Assembly: GCA_920105625.2 (NCBI GenBank)
Contig: OV050032.1
Coordinates: 97,572,542 to 97,636,541 of the forward strand
Direction: 5' to 3'
DNA: 64,000 nt
Source of the DNA: Clusia tigrina
Taxonomy: Eukaryota; Arthropoda; Insecta; Diptera; Clusiidae
The translations under genes were made by a program, and so were the position numbers. A model generated the notes under the pieces. The model had not been told where the DNA came from, did no database searches, and was given only the letters and a program-made list of their open reading frames with translations. Positions 25,701-39,399 of this stretch are shown here, one piece after another (position 1 is the first letter of the stretch; every line of letters begins with the position of its first letter).

Positions 25701-28633
25701 TTGCAACATTCAAATGCTTGTAACTTTTTACAGGAGCGTCATAAAACCTTGAAATTTTGTAACAATAAAGTACTCGAGCCTCTTGTCAATTTAAGCTATC
25801 GCTCAAAGCTATGCTACCCTTGAGTCCCAAATCAAACACTGATAAAACTTCAAATGGCCCTAACTTCTATACGGTACGTCCTACACCTATCAAAGTTTGC
25901 AACATACAAATGCTTGTAACTTTTTACTGGAGCGTCATAAAACCTTGAAATTTTGTAACAATGAAGTACCCGAGCCTCTTGTCAATTTAAGCCATCGCTC
26001 AAAGCTATGCTACCCTTGAGTCCCAAATCAAACACTGATAAAACTTCAAACGCCCCTAACTTCTTTACGGTACGTCCTACACCTATCAAAGTTTGCAACA
26101 TACAAATGCTTGTAACTTTTTACTGGAGCGTCATAAAACCTTGAAATTTTGTAACAATGAAGTACCCGAGCCTCTTGTCAATTTAAGCCATCGCTCAAAG
26201 CTATGCTACCCTAGAGTCCCAAATCAAACACTGATAAAACTTCAAACGTCCCTAACTTCTTTACGGTACGTCCTACACCTATTAAAGTTTGCAACATTCA
26301 AATGCTTGTAACTTTTTACAGGAGCGTCATAAAACCTTAAAAGTTTGGAACAATAAAGTACCCGAGCCTCTTGTCAATTTAAGTTATCGCTCAAAGCTAT
26401 GCTACCCTTGAGTCCCAAATCAAACACTGATAAAACTTCAAACGCCCCTAACTTCTTTACGGTACGTCCTACACCTATCAAAGTTTGCAACATACAAATG
26501 CTTGTAACTTTTTACTGGAGCGTCATAAATCCTTGAAATTTTGTAACAATAAAGTACTCGAGCCTGTTGTCAATTTAAGCCATCGCTCAAAACTATGCTA
26601 CCCTAGAGTCCCAAATCAAACACTGATAAAACTTCAAATGGCCCTAATTTCTTTACGGTACGTCCTACACCTATGAAAGTTTGCAACATACAAATGCTTG
26701 TAACTTTTTACTGGAGCGTCATAAAACCTTGAAATTTTGTAACAATAAAGTACTCGAGCCTCTTGTAAATTGAAGCCATCGCTCAAAGCTATGCTACCCT
26801 AGAGTCCCAAATCAAACACTGATAAAACTTCAAACGCCCCTAACTTCTTTAGGGTACGTCCTACACCTATCAAAGTTTGCAACATTCAAATGCTTGTAAC
26901 TTTTTACAGGAGCGTCATAAAACCTTGAAATTTTGTAACAATAAAGTACCCGAGCCTCTTGTCAATTTAAGCTATCGCTCAAAGCTATGCTACCCTTGAG
27001 TCCCAAATCAAACACTGATAAAACTTCAAACGCCCCTAACTTCTATAAAGTACGTCCTACACCTATCAAAGTTTGCAACATACAAATGCTTGTAACTTTT
27101 TACTAAAGCGTCATAAAACAGTGAAATTTTGTAACAATGAAGTGCTCGAGCCTCTTGTCAATTTAAGCCATCTCTCAAAGCTATGCTATCCTTGAGTCCC
27201 AAATCAAACACTGATAAAACTTCAAACGCCCCTAACTTCTTTACGGTACGTCCTACACCTATCAAAGTTTGCAACATACAAATGCTTGTAACTTTTTACT
27301 GGAGCGTCAAAAAACCTTGAAATTTTGTAACAATGAAGTACCCGAGCCTCTTGTCAATTTAAGCCATCGCTCAAAACTATGCTACCCTAGAGTCCCAAAT
27401 CAAACACTGATAAAACGCCCCTAACTTCTTTACGGTACGTCCTGCACCTATCAAAGTTTGCAACATTCAAATGCTTGTAACTTTTTACTAAAGCGTCATA
27501 AAACCTTGAAATTTTGTGACAATGAAGTACCCGAGCTTCTTGTCAATTTAAGCTATCGCTCAAAGCTAAGCTACCCTTGAGTCCCAAATCAAACACTGAT
27601 AAAACTTCAAACGCCCCTAACTTCTTTACGGTACGTCGTAGACCTATCAAAGTTTGCAACATTCAAATGCTTGTAACTTTTTACAGGAGCGTCATAAAAC
27701 CTTGAAATTTTGTAACAATAAAGTACTCGAGCCTCTTGTGAATTTAAGCTATCGCTCAAAGCTATGCTACCCTTGAGTCCCAAATCAAACACTGATAAAA
27801 CTTCAAATGGCCCTAACTTCTATACGGTACGTCCTACACCTATCAAAGTTTGCAACATACAAATGCTTGTAACTTTTTACTGGAGCGTCATAAAACCTTG
27901 AAATTTTGTAACAATGAAGTACCCGAGCCTCTTGTCAATTTAAGCCATCGCTCAAAGCTATGCTACCCTTGAGTCCCAAATCAAACACTGATAAAACTTC
28001 AAACGCCCCTAACTTCTTTACGGTACGTCCTACACCTATCAAAGTTTGCAACATACAAATGCTTGTAACTTTTTACTGGAGCGTCATAAAACCTTGAAAT
28101 TTTGTAACAATGAAGTACCCGAGCCTCTTGTCAATTTAAGCCATCGCTCAAAGCTATGCTACCCTAGAGTCCCAAATCAAACACTGATAAAACTTCAAAC
28201 GTCCCTAACTTCTTTACGGTACGTCCTACACCTATCAAAGTTTGCAGCATTCAAATGCTTGTAACTTTTTACAGGAGCGTCATAAAACCTTGAAAGTTTG
28301 TAACAATAAAGTACCCGAGCCTCTTGTCAATTTAAGTTATCGCTCAAAGCTATGCTACCCTTGAGTCCCAAATCAAACACTGATAAAACTTCAAACGCCC
28401 CTAACTTCTTTACGGTACGTCCTACACCTATCAAAGTTTGCAACATACAAATGCTTGTAACTTTTTACTGGAGCGTCATAAATCCTTGAAATTTTGTAAC
28501 AATAAAGTACTCGAGCCTGTTGTCAATTTAAGCCATCGCTCAAAACTATGCTACCCTAGAGTCCCAAATCAAACACTGATAAAACTTCAAATGGCCCTAA
28601 TTTCTTTACGGTACGTCCTACACCTATGAAAGT
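22761..28633 (+). repeat. 51-monomer-spaced long block, copy 1
   Basis: About 30 consecutive monomers match 32743-38615 at a constant offset of 9982 bp (51 x 196 minus 14, since two 7-bp deletions lie between). Shared unusual units include 'aagcgtcataaaacagtgac' with 'atctcgcaaag' (25147/35129), 'cttaaaagtttgg' (26338/36320), 'cgcccataac' (25670/35652) and 'gagacccaaatc' (24647/34629). The copies differ at scattered single sites. Confidence 0.87.
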
Positions 28634-29025
28634 TTGCAACATACAAATGCTTGTAACTTTTTACTGGAGCGTCATAAAACCTTGAAATTTTGTAACAATA
28701 AAGTACTCGAGCCTCTTGTCAATTTAAGCAATCGCTCAAAGCTATGCTACCCTAGAGTCCGAAATCAAACACTGATAAAACTTCAAACGCCCCTAACTTC
28801 TTTAGGGTACGTCCTACACCTATCAAAGTTTGCAACATTCAAATGCTTGTAACTTTTTACAGGAGCGTCATAAAACCTTGAAAGTTTGTAACAATAAAGT
28901 ACCCGAGCCTCTTGTCAATTTAAGTTATCGCTCAAAGCTATTCTACCCTAGAGTCCCAAATCAAACACTGATAAAACTTCAAACGCCCCTAACTTCTTTA
29001 CGGTACGTCCTACACCTATCAAAGT
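26485..29025 (+). repeat. 22-monomer-spaced block (4305 bp), copy 1
   Basis: Thirteen monomers match 30790-33330 at an offset of 4305 bp (22 x 196 minus 7). The shared series includes the b-type unit, 'ttctataaagtac' (27043/31348), the 7-bp deletion, 'cttgtgaattt' and the 'gcagcattc' unit. A third partial copy lies at 36467-38615, 5677 bp further on. Confidence 0.86.
27411..27420 (+). other. 7-bp deletion, copy 1
   Basis: 'gataaaacgcccc' replaces 'gataaaacttcaaacgcccc'. The missing seven bases lie between two 'aaac' direct repeats, one of which is lost, the usual footprint of slippage or microhomology-mediated deletion. The monomer is 189 bp. Confidence 0.9.
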
Positions 29026-29221
29026 TTGCAACATTCAAATGCTTGTAACTTTTTACAGGAGCGTCATAAAACCTTGAAATTTTGTAACAATAAAGTACTC
29101 GAGCCTGTTGTCAATTTAAGCTATCGCTCAAAGCTATGCTACCCTTGAGTCCCAAATCAAACACAGATAAAACTTCAAATGGTCCTAACTTCTATACGGT
29201 ACGTCCTACACCTATCAAAGT
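28634..29221 (+). repeat. Three-monomer (588 bp) tandem duplication, unit 1
   Basis: The unit comprises a c-type monomer with 'agcaatcgc' and 'gtccgaaatc', a d-type monomer with 'gctattctacc', and a monomer with 'aatggtcc' ending in 'ttggc'. It is repeated directly at 29222-29809. Unit 1 differs by 'gcctgttg' near 29103 and 'cacagataaaac' near 29162. Confidence 0.88.
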
Positions 29222-29809
29222 TGGCAACATACAAATGCTTGTAACTTTTTACTGGAGCGTCATAAAACCTTGAAATTTTGTAACAATAAAGTACCCGAGC
29301 CTCTTGTCAATTTAAGCAATCGCTCAAAGCTATGCTACCCTAGAGTCCGAAATCAAACACTGATAAAACTTCAAACGCCCCTAACTTCTTTAGGGTACGT
29401 CCTACACCTATCAAAGTTTGCAACATTCAAATGCTTGTAACTTTTTACAGGAGCGTCATAAAACCTTGAAAGTTTGTAACAATAAAGTACCCGAGCCTCT
29501 TGTCAATTTAAGTTATCGCTCAAAGCTATTCTACCCTAGAGTCCCAAATCAAACACTGATAAAACTTCAAACGCCCCTAACTTCTTTACGGTACGTCCTA
29601 CACCTATCAAAGTTTGCAACATTCAAATGCTTGTAACTTTTTACAGGAGCGTCATAAAACCTTGAAATTTTGTAACAATAAAGTACTCGAGCCTCTTGTC
29701 AATTTAAGCTATCGCTCAAAGCTATGCTACCCTTGAGTCCCAAATCAAACACTGATAAAACTTCAAATGGTCCTAACTTCTATACGGTACGTCCTACACC
29801 TATCAAAGT
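29222..29809 (+). repeat. Three-monomer (588 bp) tandem duplication, unit 2
   Basis: It opens with a chimeric monomer whose front ('ggcaacatac', 'acccgag') comes from the following monomer type. Its remainder ('agcaatcgc', 'gtccgaaatc', 'tttagggtac') is c-type. The switch lies between 29299 and 29317. The parallel regions at 23153-23936 and 33135-33918 lack the extra three monomers, so this gain is local and recent. Confidence 0.87.
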
Positions 29810-30789
29810 TGGCAACATACAAATGCTTGTAACTTTTTACTGGAGCGTCATAAAACCTTGAAATTTTGTAACAATAAAGTACCCGAGCCTCTTGTCAATT
29901 TAAGCTATCGCTCAAAGCTATGCTACCCTTGAGTCCCAAATCAAACACTGATAAAACTTCAAACGCCCCTAACTTCTATACGGTACGTCCTACACCTATC
30001 AAAGTTTGCAACATACAAATGCTTGTAACTTTTTACTAAAGCGTCATAAAACAGTGAAATTTTGTAACAATGAAGTGCTCGAGCCTCTTGTCAATTTAAG
30101 CCATCTCTCAAAGCTATGCTATCCTTGAGTCCCAAATCAAACACTGATAAAACTTCAAACGCCCCTAACTTCTTTACGGTACGTCCTACACCTATCAAAG
30201 TTTGCAGCATACAAATGCTTGTAACTTTTTACTGGAGCGTCAAAAAACCTTGAAATTTTGTAACAATGAAGTACCCGAGCCTCTTGTCAATTTAAGCCAT
30301 CGCTCAAAACTATGCTACCCTAGAGTCCCAAATCAAACACTGATAAAACTTCAAACGCCCCTAACTTCTATACGGTACGTCCTGCACCTATCAATGTTTG
30401 CAACATTCAAATGCTTGTAACTTTTTACTAAAGCGTCATAAAACCTTGAAATTTTGTGACAATGAAGTACCCGAGCTTCTTGTCAATTTAAGCTATCGCT
30501 CAAAGCTAAGCTACCCTTGAGTCCCAAATCAAACACTGATAAAACTTCAAACGCCCCTAACTTCTTTACGGTACGTCCTAGACCTATCAAAGTTTGCAAC
30601 ATTCAAATGCTTGTAACTTTTTACAGGAGCGTCATAAAACCTTGAAATTTTGTAACAATGAAGTACCCGAGCCTCTTGTCAATTTAAGTTATCGCTCAAA
30701 GCTATGCTACCCTTGAGTCCCAAATCAAACACTGATAAAACTTCAAACGCCCCTAACTTCTTTACGGTACGTCCTACACCTATCAAAGT

Positions 30790-33330
30790 TTGCAACATAC
30801 AAATGCTTGTAACTTTTTACTGGAGCGTCATAAATCCTTGAAATTTTGTAACAATAAAGTACTCGAGCCTGTTGTCAATTTAAGCCATCGCTCAAAACTA
30901 TGCTACCCTAGAGTCCCAAATCAAACACTGATAAAACTTCAAATGGCCCTAATTTCTTTACGGTACGTCCTACACCTATGAAAGTTTGCAACATACAAAT
31001 GCTTGTAACTTTTTACTGGAGCGTCATAAAACCTTGAAATTTTGTAACAATAAAGTACTCGAGCCTCTTGTAAATTTAAGCCATCGCTCAAAGCTATGCT
31101 ACCCTAGAGTCCCAAATCAAACACTGATAAAACTTCAAACGCCCCTAACTTCTTTAGGGTACGTCCTACACCTATCAAAGTTTGCAACATTCAAATGCTT
31201 GTAACTTTTTACAGGAGCGTCATAAAACCTTGAAATTTTGTAACAATAAAGTACCCGAGCCTCTTGTCAATTTAAGCTATCGCTCAAAGCTATGCTACCC
31301 TTGAGTCCCAAATCAAACACTGATAAAACTTCAAACGCCCCTAACTTCTATAAAGTACGTCCTACACCTATCAAAGTTTGCAACATACAAATGCTTGTAA
31401 CTTTTTACTAAAGCGTCATAAAACAGTGAAATTTTGTAACAATGAAGTGCTCGAGCCTCTTGTCAATTTAAGCCATCTCTCAAAGCTATGCTATCCTTGA
31501 GTCCCAAATCAAACACTGATAAAACTTCAAACGCCCCTAACTTCTTTACGGTACGTCCTACACCTATCAAAGTTTGCAACATACAAATGCTTGTAACTTT
31601 TTACTGGAGCGTCAAAAAACCTTGAAATTTTGTAACAATGAAGTACCCGAGCCTCTTGTCAATTTAAGCCATCGCTCAAAACTATGCTACCCTAGAGTCC
31701 CAAATCAAACACTGATAAAACGCCCCTAACTTCTTTACGGTACGTCCTGCACCTATCAAAGTTTGCAACATTCAAATGCTTGTAACTTTTTACTAAAGCG
31801 TCATAAAACCTTGAAATTTTGTGACAATGAAGTACCCGAGCTTCTTGTCAATTTAAGCTATCGCTCAAAGCTAAGCTACCCTTGAGTCCCAAATCAAACA
31901 CTGATAAAACTTCAAACGCCCCTAACTTCTTTACGGTACGTCCTAGACCTATCAAAGTTTGCAACATTCAAATGCTTGTAACTTTTTACAGGAGCGTCAT
32001 AAAACCTTGAAATTTTGTAACAATAAAGTACTCGAGCCTCTTGTGAATTTAAGCTATCGCTCAAAGCTATGCTACCCTTGAGTCCCAAATCAAACACTGA
32101 TAAAACTTCAAATGGCCGTAACTTCTATACGGTACGTCCTACACCTATCAAAGTTTGCAACATACAAATGCTTGTAACTTTTTACTGGAGCGTCATAAAA
32201 CCTTGAAATTTTGTAACAATGAAGTACCCGAGCCTCTTGTCAATTTAAGCCATCGCTCAAAGCTATGCTACCCTTGAGTCCCAAATCAAACACTGATAAA
32301 ACTTCAAACGCCCCTAACTTCTTTACGGTACGTCCTACACCTATCAAAGTTTGCAACATACAAATGCTTGTAACTTTTTACTGGAGCGTCATAAAACCTT
32401 GAAATTTTGTAACAATGAAGTACCCGAGCCTCTTGTCAATTTAAGCCATCGCTCAAAGCTATGCTACCCTAGAGTCCCAAATCAAACACTGATAAAACTT
32501 CAAACGTCCCTAACTTCTTTACGGTACGTCCTACACCTATCAAAGTTTGCAGCATTCAAATGCTTGTAACTTTTTACAGGAGCGTCATAAAACCTTGAAA
32601 GTTTGTAACAATAAAGTACCCGAGCCTCTTGTCAATTTAAGTTATCGCTCAAAGCTATGCTACCCTTGAGTCCCAAATCAAACACTGATAAAACTTCAAA
32701 CGCCCCTAACTTCTTTACGGTACGTCCTACACCTATCAAAGTTTGCAACATACAAATGCTTGTAACTTTTTACTGGAGCGTCATAAATCCTTGAAATTTT
32801 GTAACAATAAAGTACTCGAGCCTGTTGTCAATTTAAGCCATCGCTCAAAACTATGCTACCCTAGAGTCCCAAATCAAACACTGATAAAACTTCAAATGGC
32901 CCTAATTTCTTTACGGTACGTCCTACACCTATGAAAGTTTGCAACATACAAATGCTTGTAACTTTTTACTGGAGCGTCATAAAACCTTGAAATTTTGTAA
33001 CAATAAAGTACTCGAGCCTCTTGTCAATTTAAGCAATCGCTCAAAGCTATGCTACCCTAGAGTCCGAAATCAAACACTGATAAAACTTCAAACGCCCCTA
33101 ACTTCTTTAGGGTACGTCCTACACCTATCAAAGTTTGCAACATTCAAATGCTTGTAACTTTTTACAGGAGCGTCATAAAACCTTGAAAGTTTGTAACAAT
33201 AAAGTACCCGAGCCTCTTGTCAATTTAAGTTATCGCTCAAAGCTATTCTACCCTAGAGTCCCAAATCAAACACTGATAAAACTTCAAACGCCCCTAACTT
33301 CTTTACGGTACGTCCTACACCTATCAAAGT
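30790..33330 (+). repeat. 22-monomer-spaced block (4305 bp), copy 2
   Basis: This is the partner of 26485-29025 and, for its first 11 monomers, of 36467-38615. A private 'atggccgtaac' near 32113 separates it from both. Confidence 0.86.
31716..31725 (+). other. 7-bp deletion, copy 2
   Basis: This is the same deletion 4305 bp downstream, copied with its block. Confidence 0.9.
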
Positions 33331-36300
33331 TTGCAACATTCAAATGCTTGTAACTTTTTACAGGAGCGTCATAAAACCTTGAAATTTTGTAACAATAAAG
33401 TACTCGAGCCTCTTGTCAATTTAAGCTATCGCTCAAAGCTATGCTACCCTTGAGTCCCAAATCAAACACTGATAAAACTTCAAATGGTCCTAACTTCTAT
33501 ACGGTACGTCCTACACCTATCAAAGTTGGCAACATACAAATGCTTGTAACTTTTTACTGGAGCGTCATAAAACCTTGAAATTTTGTAACAATAAAGTACC
33601 CGAGCCTCTTGTCAATTTAAGCTATCGCTCAAAGCTATGCTACCCTTGAGTCCCAAATCAAACACTGATAAAACTTCAAACGCCCCTAACTTCTATACGG
33701 TACGTCCTACACCTATCAAAGTTTGCAACATACAAATGCTTGTAACTTTTTACTAAAGCGTCATAAAACAGTGAAATTTTGTAACAATGAAGTGCTCGAG
33801 CCTCTTGTCAATTTAAGCCATCTCTCAAAGCTATGCTATCCTTGAGTCCCAAATCAAACACTGATAAAACTTCAAACGCCCCTAACTTCTTTACGGTACG
33901 TCCTACACCTATCAAAGTTTGCAGCATACAAATGCTTGTAACTTTTTACTGGAGCGTCAAAAAACCTTGAAATTTTGTAACAATGAAGTACCCGAGCCTC
34001 TTGTCAATTTAAGCCATCGCTCAAAACTATGCTACCCTAGAGTCCCAAATCAAACACTGATAAAACTTCAAACGCCCCTAACTTCTATACGGTACGTCCT
34101 GCACCTATCAATGTTTGCAACATTCAAATGCTTGTAACTTTTTACTAAAGCGTCATAAAACCTTGAAATTTTGTGACAATGAAGTACCCGAGCTTCTTGT
34201 CAATTTAAGCTATCGCTCAAAGCTAAGCTACCCTTGAGTCCCAAATCAAACACTGATAAAACTTCAAACGCCCCTAACTTCTTTACGGTACGTCCTAGAC
34301 CTATCAAAGTTTGCAACATTCAAATGCTTGTAACTTTTTACAGGAGCGTCATAAAACCTTGAAATTTTGTAACAATAAAGTACTCGAGCCTCTTGTCAAT
34401 TTAAGCTATCGCTCAAAGCTATGCTACCCTTGAGTCCCAAATCAAACACTGATAAAACTTCAAATGGCCCTAACTTCTATACGGTACGTCCTACACCTAT
34501 CAAAGTTTGCAACATACAAATGCTTGTAACTTTTTACTGGAGCGTCATAAACCCTTGAAATTTTGTAACAATGAAGTACCCGAGCCTCTTGTCAATTTAA
34601 GCCATCGCTCAAAGCTATGCTACCCTTGAGACCCAAATCAAACACTGATAAAACTTCAAACGCCCCTAACTTCTTTACGGTACGTCCTACACCTATCAAA
34701 GTTTGCAACATACAAATGCTTGTAACTTTTTACTGGAGCGTCATAAAACCTTGAAATTTTGTAACAATGAAGTACCCGAGCCTCTTGTCAATTTAAGCCA
34801 TCGCTCAAAGCTATGCTACCCTAGAGTCCCAAATCAAACACTGATAAAACTTCAAACGTCCCTAACTTCTTTACGGTACGTCCTACACCTATCAAAGTTT
34901 GCAACATTCAAATGCTTGTAACTTTTTACAGGAGCGTCATAAAACCTTGAAAGTTTGTAACAATAAAGTACCCGAGCCTCTTGTCAATTTAAGTTATCGC
35001 TCAAAGCTATGCTACCCTTGAGTCCCAAATCAAACACTGATAAAACTTCAAACGCCCCTAACTTCTATACGGTACGTCCTACACCTATCAAAGTTTGCAA
35101 CATACAAATGCTTGTAACTTTTTACAAAAGCGTCATAAAACAGTGACATTTTGTAACAATGAAGTGCTCGAGCCTCTTGTCAATTTAAGCCATCTCGCAA
35201 AGCTATGCTATCCTTGAGTCCCAAATCAAACACTGATAAAACTTCAAACGCCACTAACTTCTTTACGGTACGTCCTACACCTATCAAAGTTTGCAACATA
35301 CAAATGCTTGTAACTTTTTACTGGAGCGTCAAAAAACCTTGAAATTTTGTAACAATGAAGTACCCGAGCCTCTTGTCAATTTAAGCCATCGCTCAAAACT
35401 ATGCTACCCTAGAGTCCCAAATCAAACACTGATAAAACTTCAAACGCCCCTAACTTCTATACGGTACGTCCTACACCTATCAAAGTTTGCAACATTCAAA
35501 TGCTTGTAACTTTTTACTAAAGCGTCATAAAACCTTGAAATTTTGTGACAATGAAGTACCCGAGCTTCTTGTCAATTTAAGCTATCGCTCAAAGCTAAGC
35601 TACCCTTGAGTCCCAAATCAAACACTGATAAAACTTCAAACGCCCATAACTTCTTTACGGTACGTCCTAGACCTATCAAAGTTTGCAACATTCAAATGCT
35701 TGTAACTTTTTACAGGAGCGTCATAAAACCTTGAAATTTTGTAACAATAAAGTACTCGAGCCTCTTGTCAATTTAAGCTATCGCTCAAAGCTATGCTACC
35801 CTTGAGTCCCAAATCAAACACTGATAAAACTTCAAATGGCCCTAACTTCTATACGGTACGTCCTACACCTATCAAAGTTTGCAACATACAAATGCTTGTA
35901 ACTTTTTACTGGAGCGTCATAAAACCTTGAAATTTTGTAACAATGAAGTACCCGAGCCTCTTGTCAATTTAAGCCATCGCTCAAAGCTATGCTACCCTTG
36001 AGTCCCAAATCAAACACTGATAAAACTTCAAACGCCCCTAACTTCTTTACGGTACGTCCTACACCTATCAAAGTTTGCAACATACAAATGCTTGTAACTT
36101 TTTACTGGAGCGTCATAAAACCTTGAACTTTTGTAACAATGAAGTACCCGAGCCTCTTGTCAATTTAAGCCATCGCTCAAAGCTATGCTACCCTAGAGTC
36201 CCAAATCAAACACTGATAAAACTTCAAACGTCCCTAACTTCTTTACGGTACGTCCTACACCTATTAAAGTTTGCAACATTCAAATGCTTGTAACTTTTTA

Positions 36301-37392
36301 CAGGAGCGTCATAAAACCTTAAAAGTTTGGAACAATAAAGTACCCGAGCCTCTTGTCAATTTAAGTTATCGCTCAAAGCTATGCTACCCTTGAGTCCCAA
36401 ATCAAACACTGATAAAACTTCAAACGCCCCTAACTTCTTTACGGTACGTCCTACACCTATCAAAGTTTGCAACATACAAATGCTTGTAACTTTTTACTGG
36501 AGCGTCATAAATCCTTGAAATTTTGTAACAATAAAGTACTCGAGCCTGTTGTCAATTTAAGCCATCGCTCAAAACTATGCTACCCTAGAGTCCCAAATCA
36601 AACACTGATAAAACTTCAAATGGCCCTAATTTCTTTACGGTACGTCCTACACCTATGAAAGTTTGCAACATACAAATGCTTGTAACTTTTTACTGGAGCG
36701 TCATAAAACCTTGAAATTTTGTAACAATAAAGTACTCGAGCCTCTTGTCAATTTAAGCCATCGCTCAAAGCTATTCTACCCTAGAGTCCCAAATCAAACA
36801 CTGATAAAACTTCAAACGCCCCTAACTTCTTTAGGGTACGTCCTACACCTATCAAAGTTTGCAACATTCAAATGCTTGTAACTTTTTACAGGAGCGTCAT
36901 AAAACCTTGAAATTTTGTAACAATAAAGTACCCGAGCCTCTTGTCAATTTAAGCTATCGCTCAAAGCTATGCTACCCTTGAGTCCCAAATCAAACACTGA
37001 TAAAACTTCAAACGCCCCTAACTTCTATACGGTACGTCCTACACCTATCAAAGTTTGCAACATACAAATGCTTGTAACTTTTTACTAAAGCGTCATAAAA
37101 CAGTGAAATTTTGTAACAATGAAGTGCTCGAGCCTCTTGTCAATTTAAGCCATCTCTCAAAGCTATGCTATCCTTGAGTCCCAAATCAAACACTGATAAA
37201 ACTTCAAACGCCCCTAACTTCTTTACGGTACGTCCTACACCTATCAAAGTTTGCAACATACAAATGCTTGTAACTTTTTACTGGAGCGTCAAAAAACCTT
37301 GAAATTTTGTAACAATGAAGTACCCGAGCCTCTTGTCAATTTAAGCCATCGCTCAAAACTATGCTACCCTAGAGTCCCAAATCAAACACTGA

Positions 37393-37402
37393 TAAAACGC
37401 CC
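37393..37402 (+). other. 7-bp deletion, copy 3
   Basis: This is the same deletion 5677 bp after copy 2, within the third copy of the block. Confidence 0.9.
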
Positions 37403-37831
37403 CTAACTTCTTTACGGTACGTCCTGCACCTATCAAAGTTTGCAACATTCAAATGCTTGTAACTTTTTACTAAAGCGTCATAAAACCTTGAAATTTTGTG
37501 ACAATGAAGTACCCGAGCTTCTTGTCAATTTAAGCTATCGCTCAAAGCTAAGCTACCCTTGAGTCCCAAATCAAACACTGATAAAACTTCAAACGCCCCT
37601 AACTTCTTTACGGTACGTCCTAGACCTATCAAAGTTTGCAACATTCAAATGCTTGTAACTTTTTACAGGAGCGTCATAAAACCTTGAAATTTTGTAACAA
37701 TAAAGTACTCGAGCCTCTTGTGAATTTAAGCTATCGCTCAAAGCTATGCTACCCTTGAGTCCCAAATCAAACACTGATAAAACTTCAAATGGCCCTAACT
37801 TCTATACGGTACGTCCTACACCTATCAAAGT

Positions 37832-38027
37832 TTGCAACATACAAATGCTTGCAACTTTCTAGTGGAGCGTCATAAAACCTTGAAATTTTGTAACAATGAA
37901 GTACCCGAGCCTCTTGTCAATTTAAGCCATCGCTCAAAGCTACGCTACCCTTGAGTCCCAAATCAAACACTGATAAAACTTCAAACGCCCCTAACTTCTT
38001 TACGGTACGTCCTACACCTATCAAAGT
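37832..38027 (+). repeat. Monomer with a cluster of private substitutions
   Basis: Within 11 bases (37852-37862) three sites differ from the usual unit: 'gcttgcaactttctagtgg' replaces 'gcttgtaactttttactgg'. A further private 'tacgctacc' follows near 37941. No other monomer I saw carries this combination. It may be a real mutation cluster or a local sequence error. Confidence 0.7.
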
Positions 38028-39399
38028 TTGCAACATTCAAATGCTTGTAACTTTTTACTGGAGCGTCATAAAACCTTGAAATTTTGTAACAATGAAGTAC
38101 CCGAGCCTCTTGTCAATTTAAGCCATCGCTCAAAGCTATGCTACCCTAGAGTCCCAAATCAAACACTGATAAAACTTCAAACGTCCCTAACTTCTTTACG
38201 GTACGTCCTACACCTATCAAAGTTTGCAGCATTCAAATGCTTGTAACTTTTTACAGGAGCGTCATAAAACCTTGAAAGTTTGTAACAATAAAGTACCCGA
38301 GCCTCTTGTCAATTTAAGTTATCGCTCAAAGCTATGCTACCCTTGAGTCCCAAATCAAACACTGATAAAACTTCAAACGCCCCTAACTTCTTTACGGTAC
38401 GTCCTACAGCTATCAAAGTTTGCAACATACAAATGCTTGTAACTTTTTACTGGAGCGTCATAAATCCTTGAAATTTTGTAACAATAAAGTACTCGAGCCT
38501 GTTGTCAATTTAAGCCATCGCTCAAAACTATGCTACCCTAGAGTCCCAAATCAAACACTGATAAAACTTCAAATGGCCCTAATTTCTTTACGGTACGTCC
38601 TACACCTATGAAAGTTTGCAACATACAAATGCTTGTAACTTTTTACTGGAGCGTCATAAAACCTTGAAATTTTGTAACAATAAAGTACTCGAGCCTCTTG
38701 TCAATTTAAGCCATCGCTCAAAGCTATGCTACCCTAGAGTCCCAAATCAAACACTGATAAAACTTCAAACGCCCCTAACTTCTTTACGGTACGTCCTACA
38801 CCTATCAAAGTTTTCAACATTCAAATGCTTGTAACTTTTTACAGGAGCGTCATAAAACCTTGAAAGTTTGTAACAATAAAGTACACGAGCCTCTTGTCAA
38901 TTTAAGTTATCGCTCAAAGCTATGCTACCCTAGAGTCCCAAATCAAACACTGATAAAACTTCAAACGCTACTAACTTATTTACGGTACGTCCTACACCTA
39001 TCAAAGTTTGCAACATTCAAATGCTTGTAACTTTTTACTGGAGCGTCATAATACCTTGAAATTTTGTAACAATAAAGTACTCGAGCCTCTTGTCAATTTA
39101 AGCTATCGCTCAAAGCTATGCTACCCTTGAGTCCCAAATCAAACACTGATAAAACTTCAAATGGTCCTAACTTCTATACGGTACGTCCTACACCTATCAA
39201 AGTTGGCAACATACAAATGCTTGTAACTTTTTACTGGAGCGTCATAAAACCTTGAAATTTTGTAACAATAAAGTACCCGAGCGTCTTGTCAATTTAAGCT
39301 ATCGCTCAAAGCTATGCTACCCTTGAGTCCCAAATCAAACACTGATAAAACTTCAAACGCCCCTAACTTCTTTAGGGTACGTCCTACACCTATCAAAGT
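38028..39399 (+). repeat. 25-monomer-spaced block (4900 bp), copy 1
   Basis: Seven monomers match 42928-44299. Shared markers are 'gcagcattc', 'gctactaacttattt' (38967/43867) and 'gagcgtcttg' (39281/44181). The last two also occur 1764 bp (nine monomers) downstream of copy 1, near 40731 and 41045. Confidence 0.84.

Larger units (their letters stand above)
32743..38615 (+). repeat. 51-monomer-spaced long block, copy 2
   Basis: This is the partner of 22761-28633. It includes a second-generation copy of the stretch with the 7-bp deletion (at 37398). It contains one monomer (starting at 37832) with an unusual cluster of private substitutions not seen in copy 1. Confidence 0.87.
36467..38615 (+). 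repeat. 22-monomer-spaced block, third (partial) copy
   Basis: It matches 30790-32938 at an offset of 5677 bp (29 x 196 minus 7). It has 'ttctatacggtac' near 37023 where the other two have 'ttctataaagtac', so it either preserves the older state or has been corrected. Confidence 0.85.
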
